Made by a program: the position numbers and the translations under genes. Shown in pieces: positions 8,049-16,520 of a stretch of DNA of 64,000 bases. The DNA is taken from the NCBI GenBank assembly GCA_947259115.1, contig CAMYKS010000034.1, forward strand, positions 30,726 through 94,725, written 5' to 3'. The notes beneath the pieces were generated by a model. That model was not told the DNA's origin and did no database searches. It saw only the letters and a list, made by a program, of their open reading frames with translations. This DNA comes from an uncultured Desulfobulbaceae bacterium. GTDB lineage: Bacteria > Desulfobacterota > Desulfobulbia > Desulfobulbales > BM004. Numbering within the stretch: position 1 is the first letter of the stretch; every line of letters begins with the position of its first letter.

Positions 8049-10025
8049 ATGAAAAGAATACTTCTCCTAGGCGGATTTTTTTTTCTGTTTATCTGCAGCG
8101 CCTTACCTGTAGCGTCTGAAGAATCAGCTGATGAGCTTGCGCTCTTTGAAAGCCTCGACATTGAAGGGGACTATGCCTACGAATTTCCTGCCATCCCACC
8201 GTCGGCCCATTTACACCTGGGCTACCGTTTCGTTGACCTGGATGATTCTAGCCGGGTATTCGAATATGAATACCTGAAGGATTCCGTTATATTCGGAGGT
8301 GACCTGAGAACATTCATGTTTCCGCACAGGTTTTACCTGAACTTTGATTTTGCCAATAAAAAGGACTATTTCGGTGATCTGCGCTATGCCTATGGAGATA
8401 TTGTTCTCTTTCGCTGGCTCAATAATTCCTATTACCATAACCTGGAGAATATCCTGCTCCATGATTATGATCCGCTGACATCATCACCGGGTGTTGACAT
8501 TCGGGATGCAGGCGATGGGTACGGAATTGGTACACGGGAGAATAAGTTTCACCTGATGGCTAAGGTTCCCCGCTTTCCTCTGCATCTTTATTTTGACGGC
8601 TTTTATCTTGTTAAGGATGGCGACGTGCAGCAGCGAAATCTGCTGGGCTCCGGTTTTTTCAACAACCTGCAGCGGGTCTCGCAGAGAAGGAGACTTGATA
8701 ACACAACCAGAATCTACAAGATCGGTGCCAACAGCCATTTCGGTCTGGTTGAAGTGGATTTTGCCCATATTGAAAAACGCTTTGATGTTGATAAGGCCCC
8801 GGTCCTGGCAGATGCATATTCGGGCAGCGGTTTACGTCCGGCAGGAGTCTATGAGCACAGCCGCATTCCGGAACTGGAAGGCTCGGGAAACACCTTTAAA
8901 ATCCATACGTCATATACCGGGCAATGGGTGGCGTCCGCGAGTTTCCTGCAGAACGACAGGAAGAATAAATACAGTGGGGCAAAATCAGATGTAAAGATCG
9001 GCGCAGGATCTCTGATGTGGAATCCCATGACAAGCCTGGCTTTTGCCCTCAGGTATACGCACAGAGACCTTGACAATAAAAATCCTGCCCATGTCGATAT
9101 CTCAAATTTTGCAGATCCTGCAAGCACTCTGTCCTACTCAGTGAAGCGGCCCATCTCATCCAATACCGATACGCTTCACCTGATAGGCAGATACAGGCCT
9201 AAAAAGGGGCTGACCTTCAGGGCAAAATACAACTACCAGAAGGTTGACCGTTCACGTGCCGGTATTTGGAGCCTGCCGGATTCCACCACGAGAAACGGTA
9301 TAACCCTGACTGCCGATACCCGCCTGCATAGTACCGTTCTGTTTAACCTGAAATATGCCTACAAAAATGTCGACGATCCTGCCTATAACACCGAGCCCGA
9401 AGATTCCAATGCAGGCAGCCTTGCCCTGACATGGCTGCCCCATCCTGCAGTCAATCTGCTTTTCGGCTATGACCTTGACAGGCAGGAAAGGGATAACCTC
9501 AATTTTGCCAATACGGATGACCCCCGGGACCGTGAGGTAGACCTGGATAATGCCCGGATTCTGGCGACCTTTCAGCTTTCCCCTAAATTAACCATGAGTA
9601 CCACTTACAGTTACATGCGGTATGAAGTGGTTCAGGACCTGGCCTATGAAAACCTGGCTGGAGAGCCACAGATTGATAAAAATGTGTCCATGCATCAAAA
9701 AGCCCATGTTTTCAACCTGGGAGGCTATTATCATCTGTCCGAGGCTCTATACCTCTTGGGTGAGGTTACCTACACCAGGAGTAAGGGAAAATTTAACCCC
9801 TCCAGTGCTGATCTGCTGGAGCCCGTTTCCGTTGCCTCGTTTTCGAGAATGGAGCAAGACTATCTCCTTTTGCATCTGGGGGGGCGGTATATGTTTGATC
9901 GCGGCCTGAGTATGGATCTGGATTACCGGTATGGTGATCTTGAAGACAGGCTTGATAACATCTATGACGATATTGAAGATGGCGAAGCCCATATCGTCAT
10001 GTTGAGTGCCACTAAGAAATGGTAA
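8049..10025 (+). CDS. Outer-membrane beta-barrel protein of a porin-cytochrome conduit
   Basis: The 658-residue product has a signal peptide (residues 1-20, cut near VAS-EE) and then a long run of alternating amphipathic strands with many Tyr, Phe, Asp and Asn residues. It ends in a C-terminal aromatic residue (K-K-W), as outer-membrane porins do. Length is close to MtrB/PioB/OmbB proteins (650-750). The N-terminal CxxC found in many MtrB proteins is not present, so the call is by topology and by its place between two multihaem cytochrome genes. The start at 8049 gives a proper signal peptide; the frame is open further upstream into the cytochrome gene. Confidence 0.75.
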   Translation: MKRILLLGGFFFLFICSALPVASEESADELALFESLDIEGDYAYEFPAIPPSAHLHLGYRFVDLDDSSRVFEYEYLKDSVIFGGDLRTFMFPHRFYLNFDFANKKDYFGDLRYAYGDIVLFRWLNNSYYHNLENILLHDYDPLTSSPGVDIRDAGDGYGIGTRENKFHLMAKVPRFPLHLYFDGFYLVKDGDVQQRNLLGSGFFNNLQRVSQRRRLDNTTRIYKIGANSHFGLVEVDFAHIEKRFDVDKAPVLADAYSGSGLRPAGVYEHSRIPELEGSGNTFKIHTSYTGQWVASASFLQNDRKNKYSGAKSDVKIGAGSLMWNPMTSLAFALRYTHRDLDNKNPAHVDISNFADPASTLSYSVKRPISSNTDTLHLIGRYRPKKGLTFRAKYNYQKVDRSRAGIWSLPDSTTRNGITLTADTRLHSTVLFNLKYAYKNVDDPAYNTEPEDSNAGSLALTWLPHPAVNLLFGYDLDRQERDNLNFANTDDPRDREVDLDNARILATFQLSPKLTMSTTYSYMRYEVVQDLAYENLAGEPQIDKNVSMHQKAHVFNLGGYYHLSEALYLLGEVTYTRSKGKFNPSSADLLEPVSVASFSRMEQDYLLLHLGGRYMFDRGLSMDLDYRYGDLEDRLDNIYDDIEDGEAHIVMLSATKKW

Positions 10026-10032
10026 TCTGTTG

Positions 10033-10968
10033 ATGCGAGGAAAAATTTTTTCTATCTGCCGTCTGCTGCTGCTTGTGGCAGTATTTATTTTATGCGGCCA
10101 GGTGGCATCCCAAGCCAAAACCGTCGGCATTTTGATGACCGGTGGCATCCCCTATTACCATGCAATCCATCAGGCACTGCTTGATGAGATGTCAGTTTAT
10201 TTCAGTGAGCAGGATATTGAAGTAGTCCTGCAGACACCCCTGCCGAACCCCATGTCCTGGACCAATGCCGCCAGAAAATTGAAGGCCCTCGGAGCTGATG
10301 CGATTGTAACCTATGGCTTGCCGGCAACACTGGCCACCATGAAAGAGGTGGGCAATATACCCATTATCTTTGGCGGCGTCTACAGCCCGGAGACCATGAA
10401 CATAGGGGGCAAGAACACGACAGGCATCAGTTCCACGGTATCGATGCGGACAGTACTCAGAAAACTCTTTGATATTTCCAAGCCGGCGAACATTGGCATC
10501 GTTTTTAACAAAACGGAGAAGGATTCCATCATCCAGGCCCGGGAGGTCAGGAAATTTGAGAAACAGCTCGGTTTCAATACGGTCCTTTTAAATATTTCCA
10601 CTGGGATTACACCTGCGAAGATCCAAAAATGTTACCCCCTGATTCTGACATCCTGTTCACCCGGCATGTGCAAACCCAACATGCCGGAATTTGTCGGCCT
10701 GGCCCGCAAGAACAAAGTACCGACAATCGCATTAATCAGTGGCGCCGAAAGTATGGTCGTGCTGACATTTTCTGCCGCAGCCAAGGAACAGGGGCAACAG
10801 GCGGCAGACATACTCAGAAAAGTTCTTCAAGGTGAAAAGCCGGAGAATATTCCGATCCGGCGCACGAAGCAGTTTGAATTCATAGTAAACCTTAAAGAAG
10901 CCCGGATCATGGAGATTGATATCCCTGCAAATATTCTCAATTCCGCCACCAGAGTAATAGAAGAGTAA
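10033..10968 (+). CDS. Periplasmic ABC-type binding protein (ABC_sub_bind/TrpX-like), orphan
   Basis: A 311-residue exported protein (signal peptide residues 1-25, cut near SQA-K). The mature chain begins with V-G-I-L-M-T-G-G and has the two-lobed pattern of the ABC_sub_bind family, including L-G-A-D-A-I-V-T-Y-G and N-I-G-I-V-F-N segments. Family members bind amino acids or other small solutes. No permease or ATPase gene is adjacent. It starts 7 bp after the beta-barrel gene and ends 35 bp before the 13-haem cytochrome, and a chemoreceptor follows, so a sensory role for the binding protein is a reasonable inference. Confidence 0.75.
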   Translation: MRGKIFSICRLLLLVAVFILCGQVASQAKTVGILMTGGIPYYHAIHQALLDEMSVYFSEQDIEVVLQTPLPNPMSWTNAARKLKALGADAIVTYGLPATLATMKEVGNIPIIFGGVYSPETMNIGGKNTTGISSTVSMRTVLRKLFDISKPANIGIVFNKTEKDSIIQAREVRKFEKQLGFNTVLLNISTGITPAKIQKCYPLILTSCSPGMCKPNMPEFVGLARKNKVPTIALISGAESMVVLTFSAAAKEQGQQAADILRKVLQGEKPENIPIRRTKQFEFIVNLKEARIMEIDIPANILNSATRVIEE

Positions 10969-11003
10969 ACGAAAAACACAGAGCAGAAAATCAGGTGAAC
11001 ACT

Positions 11004-13259
11004 ATGTCAGATGTTATGGAGTCACTGCCAACAGCACTTAAAGTCTGTCTGGCAGTTTTCCTGCTTGCCTTGCTACTCATATCCTGCAGCTCAAGCAGTT
11101 CCCGGTCAGGTGGTGACGGCCAGGATTCAGAGACCCAGTATGTCGGCATTCCGGAATGTTATCTCTGTCATGCAGATGGTTCCATAGAACGGTTTGCCGG
11201 AAAACAGGTTGTCTCAAAGTGGCTCAACGGCCCCCATGGCAATAATGAATCAATCGATGCTATGTTTCAGAAAATTGACCTGCATCCGGAGAATAGCGGT
11301 TTCCCGTACTATGGTTTCCAGGGATTGGGCGCAGAGCCCGATTGTACATCTGTTTGCCATGATCAGCTGGGTGACGGGGAATTGCTGCAAGACTTCTGGG
11401 ATGGGGAGGGAGTGGATTACCTTGGCAGAGTCAACAGGCCTTTAGTGGGCTGTGAGAGTTGCCACGGCCGGGGTAATGCCCATTTCGGTATCGGTCCGCT
11501 GCAATTCCCAAGGCCTGATGCGGCCCGCTGCGGTCAGTGCCATAACAGTGCATTTGCTCATAACGAGTTTACTCCAGAGGGGGACAATATCCATGAGGAC
11601 TATCTCTCTTCCCCCCATGCGAATTCCATCGAGACCCCCAACTATGAGGAGGGCAGCAATAGCGATGTACGGGCTCTGTGCGCCAAGTGTCATACCGATG
11701 AAGGCGCAAGACTTTACAGGGATGTCAGCGGCGGCCACGATGAACTGGTAACGGAACTGGAGAACGGGACCCCTGTGGAAAATGCCACCGTGGTCCAGTG
11801 CCGTACCTGCCATAATCCACATGATCCGCATGAGTTGCTTTTTGGGGACCTGCTGGATGGGGAAGAGAATGTACAACAGTCAGCCGAATACCGCACCTGT
11901 TCCAACTGCCATCAGAATAATGGAAGTTTCGGTCTGGCCGACGGCTTTCACGGGGAAAACAGCGGTTTTTCCTGGAGTGGCGGACCTCCGGCATTTCCCG
12001 TGGGAATCCCTCCTTTTCAAGCCGATGGGATTATCTATGATACCCACTTTGATAATCCCGCAACCACCGGCATTGAAGGCTATAACATGGGGCCATTTAC
12101 AGGCGGCAGGTCCGGCCTGGCAAGCGCACGGACCTGCCGTGACTGCCATAACGTTCATGCTGCTGACACCACTCTCAATAATCAATGGGCCAGGTCCGGC
12201 CATGGCGGGCATATCGCCGAGGCCAAGGAGGCAGCTGACAGTTCCGATCCGCGGAACATCCTTGATGCAGCTGTGGAAGGTTCTCCCTTTGATTTTTATA
12301 ATTTTGCCACTTTTGCCGGCGGTTTTTGCTCCCGCTGCCATACAGCTACAGGCGCCATGAATTATTTCAATGATCCTGAAAATTATACACCGAGAAACAA
12401 TGACTTTTCCCATTTGTCAGGGGAGCAGAAAGAACTGATATACTGCTGGGCCTGCCATGCAAATAATTCAGGAGCGCTGCGTGATCCTGGTCCCATTAGA
12501 GCTGAATATTCCAATGCACCCCATACCTACCCGGATCTCACCGGCTCCAATATGTGTATGGCATGTCATGCAGGGCGTGAAAGTGGTGAAACTATCAAGA
12601 ATTCCGACGATGATTTCAGTGATAAGGAATTTGTTGATTCCCATTACCTTACGGCAGGAGGTACATTGTTCTCCACCACTGGTTATGAGTTTGCTGGACG
12701 TGATTATTCCAACTCCATATATTTTGGTCATGACAGGGTTGGTTTGGCCAGCCCTCCCCAACCCGGCGATAATGGGCCATGCATCGCCTGCCATATGAAA
12801 ACAGAGGAAGGCCATCTCTTTCTTGCCGTTGCAAAGAACACAATTGGCCAAGTAGATGAGTTGACTTCTTTTGAGCAGACCTGTTCCAATTGCCATTCCG
12901 GTCCGGAGGATCTGATCGGCCTGGTCAATGAGCTGGATGAAGGATTTAATGCAGCTCTTGAAGCCTTGCGGCTTGAGCTGGCAAAAAATGGTTTTACATT
13001 TCTGGAGGTATTCCCCTATTTCAGTAACACTGATTGGACATCTGCCGGGGATCCATCCGGAAAGAACAATATGGGGGCGGCATTTAACCTTAACCTGCTC
13101 ATCCATGAGCCGGGCGCTTATGTCCATAATCTGCAGTATGCGAAAAAGCTAATCTATGACTCCATTGATTACCTGGATGACGGGATCTTAAATTCCTCTG
13201 TGGAGAGTACCCTTGGGGCAGGAGCTGCATTTGACTTTCTTGTTGACACAAGGCCTTAA
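11004..13259 (+). CDS. Thirteen-haem c-type cytochrome lipoprotein, probable outer-surface terminal of conduit
   Basis: The 751-residue protein has an N-terminal hydrophobic stretch ending in L-I-S-C, a lipoprotein box, followed by a serine run. It carries twelve C-x-x-C-H motifs and one C-x-x-x-C-H (C-T-S-V-C-H, the second), so 13 haems are predicted. The last haem lies near residue 625, and the final ~120 residues are haem-free. Large lipoprotein cytochromes of this kind (OmcB/MtrC-like by role) sit on the outer face of the outer membrane and pass electrons to minerals, electrodes or partner cells. The ATG at 11004 is used because AGGTGA lies 7 bases before it; a GTG at 10995 overlaps that site. 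Confidence 0.85.
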   Translation: MSDVMESLPTALKVCLAVFLLALLLISCSSSSSRSGGDGQDSETQYVGIPECYLCHADGSIERFAGKQVVSKWLNGPHGNNESIDAMFQKIDLHPENSGFPYYGFQGLGAEPDCTSVCHDQLGDGELLQDFWDGEGVDYLGRVNRPLVGCESCHGRGNAHFGIGPLQFPRPDAARCGQCHNSAFAHNEFTPEGDNIHEDYLSSPHANSIETPNYEEGSNSDVRALCAKCHTDEGARLYRDVSGGHDELVTELENGTPVENATVVQCRTCHNPHDPHELLFGDLLDGEENVQQSAEYRTCSNCHQNNGSFGLADGFHGENSGFSWSGGPPAFPVGIPPFQADGIIYDTHFDNPATTGIEGYNMGPFTGGRSGLASARTCRDCHNVHAADTTLNNQWARSGHGGHIAEAKEAADSSDPRNILDAAVEGSPFDFYNFATFAGGFCSRCHTATGAMNYFNDPENYTPRNNDFSHLSGEQKELIYCWACHANNSGALRDPGPIRAEYSNAPHTYPDLTGSNMCMACHAGRESGETIKNSDDDFSDKEFVDSHYLTAGGTLFSTTGYEFAGRDYSNSIYFGHDRVGLASPPQPGDNGPCIACHMKTEEGHLFLAVAKNTIGQVDELTSFEQTCSNCHSGPEDLIGLVNELDEGFNAALEALRLELAKNGFTFLEVFPYFSNTDWTSAGDPSGKNNMGAAFNLNLLIHEPGAYVHNLQYAKKLIYDSIDYLDDGILNSSVESTLGAGAAFDFLVDTRP

Positions 13260-13340
13260 TGAATAAGGGTATCTGCCCTTGCCAGGCTTTATTCTTCCCG
13301 TCTCATTCTTGCTGCAATTTACAAAAGTCAGGAGATGCAC

Positions 13341-15047
13341 ATGCTGTTTTCTTTAAATACGATTAACAAAAAAATACTTATTCCGGTCCTTTCCCTGGCA
13401 TTTATTTTACTCATCGGGCTTGGGGTCTTCATGACCCAGAGCAACCGGTCCACCATGCGGTCCATGATGGAGTCCAAGGGTGACGGCATTGCCGATATTT
13501 TTGCTAAGTTCAGCACCGATTACTTTGCTTTTTTTGATTTTCAGGATTTTGAAAATATTGTCATGGCAATGGAGGCGGACCCGGACATCGACCATGCTGC
13601 ATTTTATAACAGTGACTGGGAACCCCTGACGCATGTGGAGGAGAAATCTGAGGACTTTTCTGATCTCATGCTGGTTCAAAGAGAGATCAGGGATAAGGAT
13701 GGCAATATCCTGGGATACATGAAGATCGCCTTCAAGACAGACAGGCTGGAAAAAAATATGAGAAAAAACATCATCCTGGTGACGGGGAGTCTCCTTGTCG
13801 CCCTTTTTCTTTTTTCCATCGGCATGTTTGTTTTGATCAGAAAGCTCATCACCACTCCAATAGGCAGGACCAAGCAGATGATTCAGGCCCTTGAAAGGGG
13901 GCACCTCGGCACCCGGCTCAACATGACGCAACTGGATGAGATAGGGCAGATGGCAAGAAGTATGGATTCTTTTTCCGAAAGTCTTGAGTATGATGTTGTC
14001 GGCTCCCTTGAAAAAATGGCTGCAGGCAACCTGACCTTTTCAGTGATTCCTAAAGATGATCATGATGTCATCCGCGGCGTCCTGGTCAAGACCGGCAATG
14101 ATTTAAATGTCGTGTTGGAACAAATCGATGTGGCTGCCGACCAGATAGCATCCGGGGCCGGCCAGGTTACGGATTCGAGCCACTCCTTGTCACAGGGGGC
14201 CACGCAACAGGCGACCTCGCTGGAAGAGATCTCCAGTTCCCTGATGCAGATGGCATCCCAGACCAGGACCAATGCTGAAAATGCCAACCAGGCAAATGAT
14301 CTTGCGGTGCAGGCGCGGGAAGCGGCCAAGCAGGGAAATGTGCAAATGCAGGATATGGTTACTGCCATGGCCGAGATCAATGATGCCGGCCAGAGTATTT
14401 CCAAAATAATTAAAGTTATTGACGAAATAGCGTTTCAGACCAACCTGCTGGCCTTGAATGCTGCGGTGGAAGCTGCCAGAGCAGGCAAGCACGGCAAGGG
14501 TTTTGCCGTGGTGGCTGAGGAGGTAAGAAGCCTGGCGGCACGAAGCGCCAAGGCTGCCAAGGAAACAGCGGCATTGATAGAAGGATCGGTGCAGAAGGTT
14601 GCAAACGGCAGCGAGATAGCCAACCAGACAGCCCAGGCCCTGGACAGTATCGGTCAGGGAATTATCCATGTAAGCGAACTTATTAGTGATATTGCCACAG
14701 CCTCAAATGAGCAGGCGGAAGGCATAGCCATGGTCAACAAGGGTCTTGACCAGATCGATCAGGTAACGCAGCAAAACACCGCCCTGGCTGAGGAATCTGC
14801 AGCGGCAGCTCAGGAGCTTGCGGGCCAGGCAGCCCAGCTGCAGGAAATGCTGTCCCGCTTCACCTTAAAAAGAGAAAGAATGAGTAAAAGACAAGGAGTT
14901 CCGGAAGTCTTCCAGAGGCAACTTCCGGAATCCTCACAGGGATACCCCTTTGGAGATGAACCTGAAGAGGAAACAAATACTGAGGAAGAATCTAAGGATT
15001 TTGACAGGGTAATTGCCTTTGATGACACAGAGTTCGGCAAGTACTGA
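13341..15047 (+). CDS. Methyl-accepting chemotaxis protein
   Basis: A chemoreceptor of 568 residues. A first membrane helix lies at about residues 9-31, a periplasmic sensor of about 110 residues follows, and a second helix lies near 145-168. Then come a HAMP region and a long coiled coil whose hairpin tip reads [20 protein letters not shown], the CheA/CheW contact site. The tail after residue 515 is acidic and ends D-D-T-E-F-G-K-Y, like the other MCP of this window. AGGAG lies 6 bases before the ATG at 13341. It follows the cytochrome conduit by 80 bp, so it may report on respiratory electron flow or on the ligand of the orphan binding protein. Confidence 0.9.
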   Translation: MLFSLNTINKKILIPVLSLAFILLIGLGVFMTQSNRSTMRSMMESKGDGIADIFAKFSTDYFAFFDFQDFENIVMAMEADPDIDHAAFYNSDWEPLTHVEEKSEDFSDLMLVQREIRDKDGNILGYMKIAFKTDRLEKNMRKNIILVTGSLLVALFLFSIGMFVLIRKLITTPIGRTKQMIQALERGHLGTRLNMTQLDEIGQMARSMDSFSESLEYDVVGSLEKMAAGNLTFSVIPKDDHDVIRGVLVKTGNDLNVVLEQIDVAADQIASGAGQVTDSSHSLSQGATQQATSLEEISSSLMQMASQTRTNAENANQANDLAVQAREAAKQGNVQMQDMVTAMAEINDAGQSISKIIKVIDEIAFQTNLLALNAAVEAARAGKHGKGFAVVAEEVRSLAARSAKAAKETAALIEGSVQKVANGSEIANQTAQALDSIGQGIIHVSELISDIATASNEQAEGIAMVNKGLDQIDQVTQQNTALAEESAAAAQELAGQAAQLQEMLSRFTLKRERMSKRQGVPEVFQRQLPESSQGYPFGDEPEEETNTEEESKDFDRVIAFDDTEFGKY

Positions 15048-15394
15048 TAGTGTTTGATATTTAGAGCTTGCGTTCCCGGCAGGTTCCACATTCCCAAGGA
15101 TTTGCAGCTGGCCCGCTCTTCCCGATGGTGCTGAAATGGCACTATGGAATGGAGCCTGGGGTTATCTTTCCAAACTCCTTGATTTTAATACCATCAAGCT
15201 GCACCTTGATAGCATTATACAGTATCGTTTTAGGATCAAACAATACCGTCTGTAGTTAAAGTACCTAGTGATTGAGGGAATTATTGGCAACAGCTTTTAT
15301 ATGTAAGTGAATCCCAAAAATCTATGTGGCCTTATGAAAATATTTCTTTTTTCAGGTATGCTGACCAGTGTTGGGAGAAGACTGCAGCAACTAT
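15048..15394. other. Intergenic gap, nothing recognised
   Basis: No gene, RNA or clear terminator is recognised between the MCP and the small leftward frame at 15395-15616. The gap 15617-15807 before the response regulator likewise holds only its upstream region, which contains repeated GGGGATAGT-like purine-rich units. Confidence 0.4.
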
Positions 15395-15616
15395 TTACTG
15401 CCAGTCTCCCTGAATATCATGTCGAAATTTTTTAACTCTCCACAGCAGGTACACAAAGCATTGCAAGCGCCCGGTTATAAACCTGGTATAGTAATTTTCC
15501 TGATAGCAGCTATAACAGAATGAAAAGTATTCATCTCCATGAAACATATAATGCTGAACACCGGGATAATCCTTGTTCTTCCAGATGGAGACAGGGAAAC
15601 TCATGCCAGGCCCCAT
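15395..15616 (-). CDS. Possible small protein of unknown function
   Basis: This 73-residue frame lies in an otherwise empty 760 bp gap. Its ATG at 15616 is preceded by GGGGGAA at a workable distance. The sequence is rich in Tyr, Phe and Cys (C-Y-S-C-Y near residue 35) and basic towards the end. I do not recognise a family, and there is no signal peptide. It could equally be a chance frame; only conservation in relatives would settle it. Confidence 0.3.
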   Translation of the reverse strand: MGPGMSFPVSIWKNKDYPGVQHYMFHGDEYFSFCYSCYQENYYTRFITGRLQCFVYLLWRVKKFRHDIQGDWQ

Positions 15617-15807
15617 AAATTGTTCCCCCGGTTAATCATTTATCATGGCAGCGATTTTTCAGCAATCTGAGCTGTTCTTGATAAAAGGTCAAAAGTTTGG
15701 GCCAGCCGGGGGATAGTGGGGATAGTAATGTATAAGGGGAATATGAGGGTTAAAGAGACGAATATTTTTGAGAAATAGAATTGAAAAATATTTAATAGGG
15801 GGGAGCA

Positions 15808-16176
15808 ATGGCACGTATACTGGTAATTGATGATGACTTGCAGCTCCGCAAGCTGTTATGCAAAATATTAAAAGATAATCAGGATCATGAAGTGTATGAT
15901 GCTGCAAATGGCAGACAAGGGCTGGAATTGATCGGGCAACAGTCCATTGACCTGGTTGTCACGGATATTTTTATGCCCCAGGAGGACGGTCTTGGAATAA
16001 TTATGGAGATTCACGATAATTTTCCAGAAATTAAAATAATTGCTATCTCCGGCGGCGGAAACATTGAGGATATGGACTTCTTGAAACTGGCTTCCCATCT
16101 TGGGGCCCAGAAAGTGTTTCAAAAACCACTCGATAATGCAGCTTTTCTGGCAACTGTGAAAGAAATGCTGCAATAA
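15808..16176 (+). CDS. Stand-alone response regulator receiver domain
   Basis: A single receiver domain of 122 residues. The acidic pair D-D-D is at residues 8-10, the phosphorylation aspartate is in V-V-T-D-I-F-M-P near residue 53, and the conserved lysine is in F-Q-K-P near residue 106. There is no output domain, so it acts as a phosphate shuttle or by binding a partner. GGGGGGAG precedes the ATG. A hybrid kinase gene follows 345 bp downstream on the same strand, which may be its partner. Confidence 0.85.
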   Translation: MARILVIDDDLQLRKLLCKILKDNQDHEVYDAANGRQGLELIGQQSIDLVVTDIFMPQEDGLGIIMEIHDNFPEIKIIAISGGGNIEDMDFLKLASHLGAQKVFQKPLDNAAFLATVKEMLQ

Positions 16177-16520
16177 AGTTACTGTGCAAAATTACAAGAA
16201 AATCGTACCACGACAATGTATGCAACTTATTTTTCTGTTATGTAAAATTATGAGGTGCGATGCTTCCCGGTGCTGGTACAATAATGAACTCAATTCTTCA
16301 GATTACTCCACTTAATTACGAAACCCGCAGACAGATGGAATGTGACGGTAAACCAAGGTAAAATCAGGCATCATAAACCGAATAATCTTGCGGCAGCAAA
16401 ACCCCCACTCAGTCCGGCCAGTATTAGCAAGACGGGCAGATTTTTACATCCTGCCACTCCATGGGTAGGGGAAAAGGTACAAGGGCAATTATAGCTCACT
16501 TTAATGTATAAAGATCCAAT
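16177..16520. other. Intergenic gap between response regulator and hybrid kinase
   Basis: No convincing gene. On the minus strand a short frame around 16382-16495 encodes a hydrophobic stretch (L-P-V-L-L-I-L-A-G-L-S-G-G-F) but has no recognised family or start. The right end holds the kinase promoter region. Confidence 0.35.
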
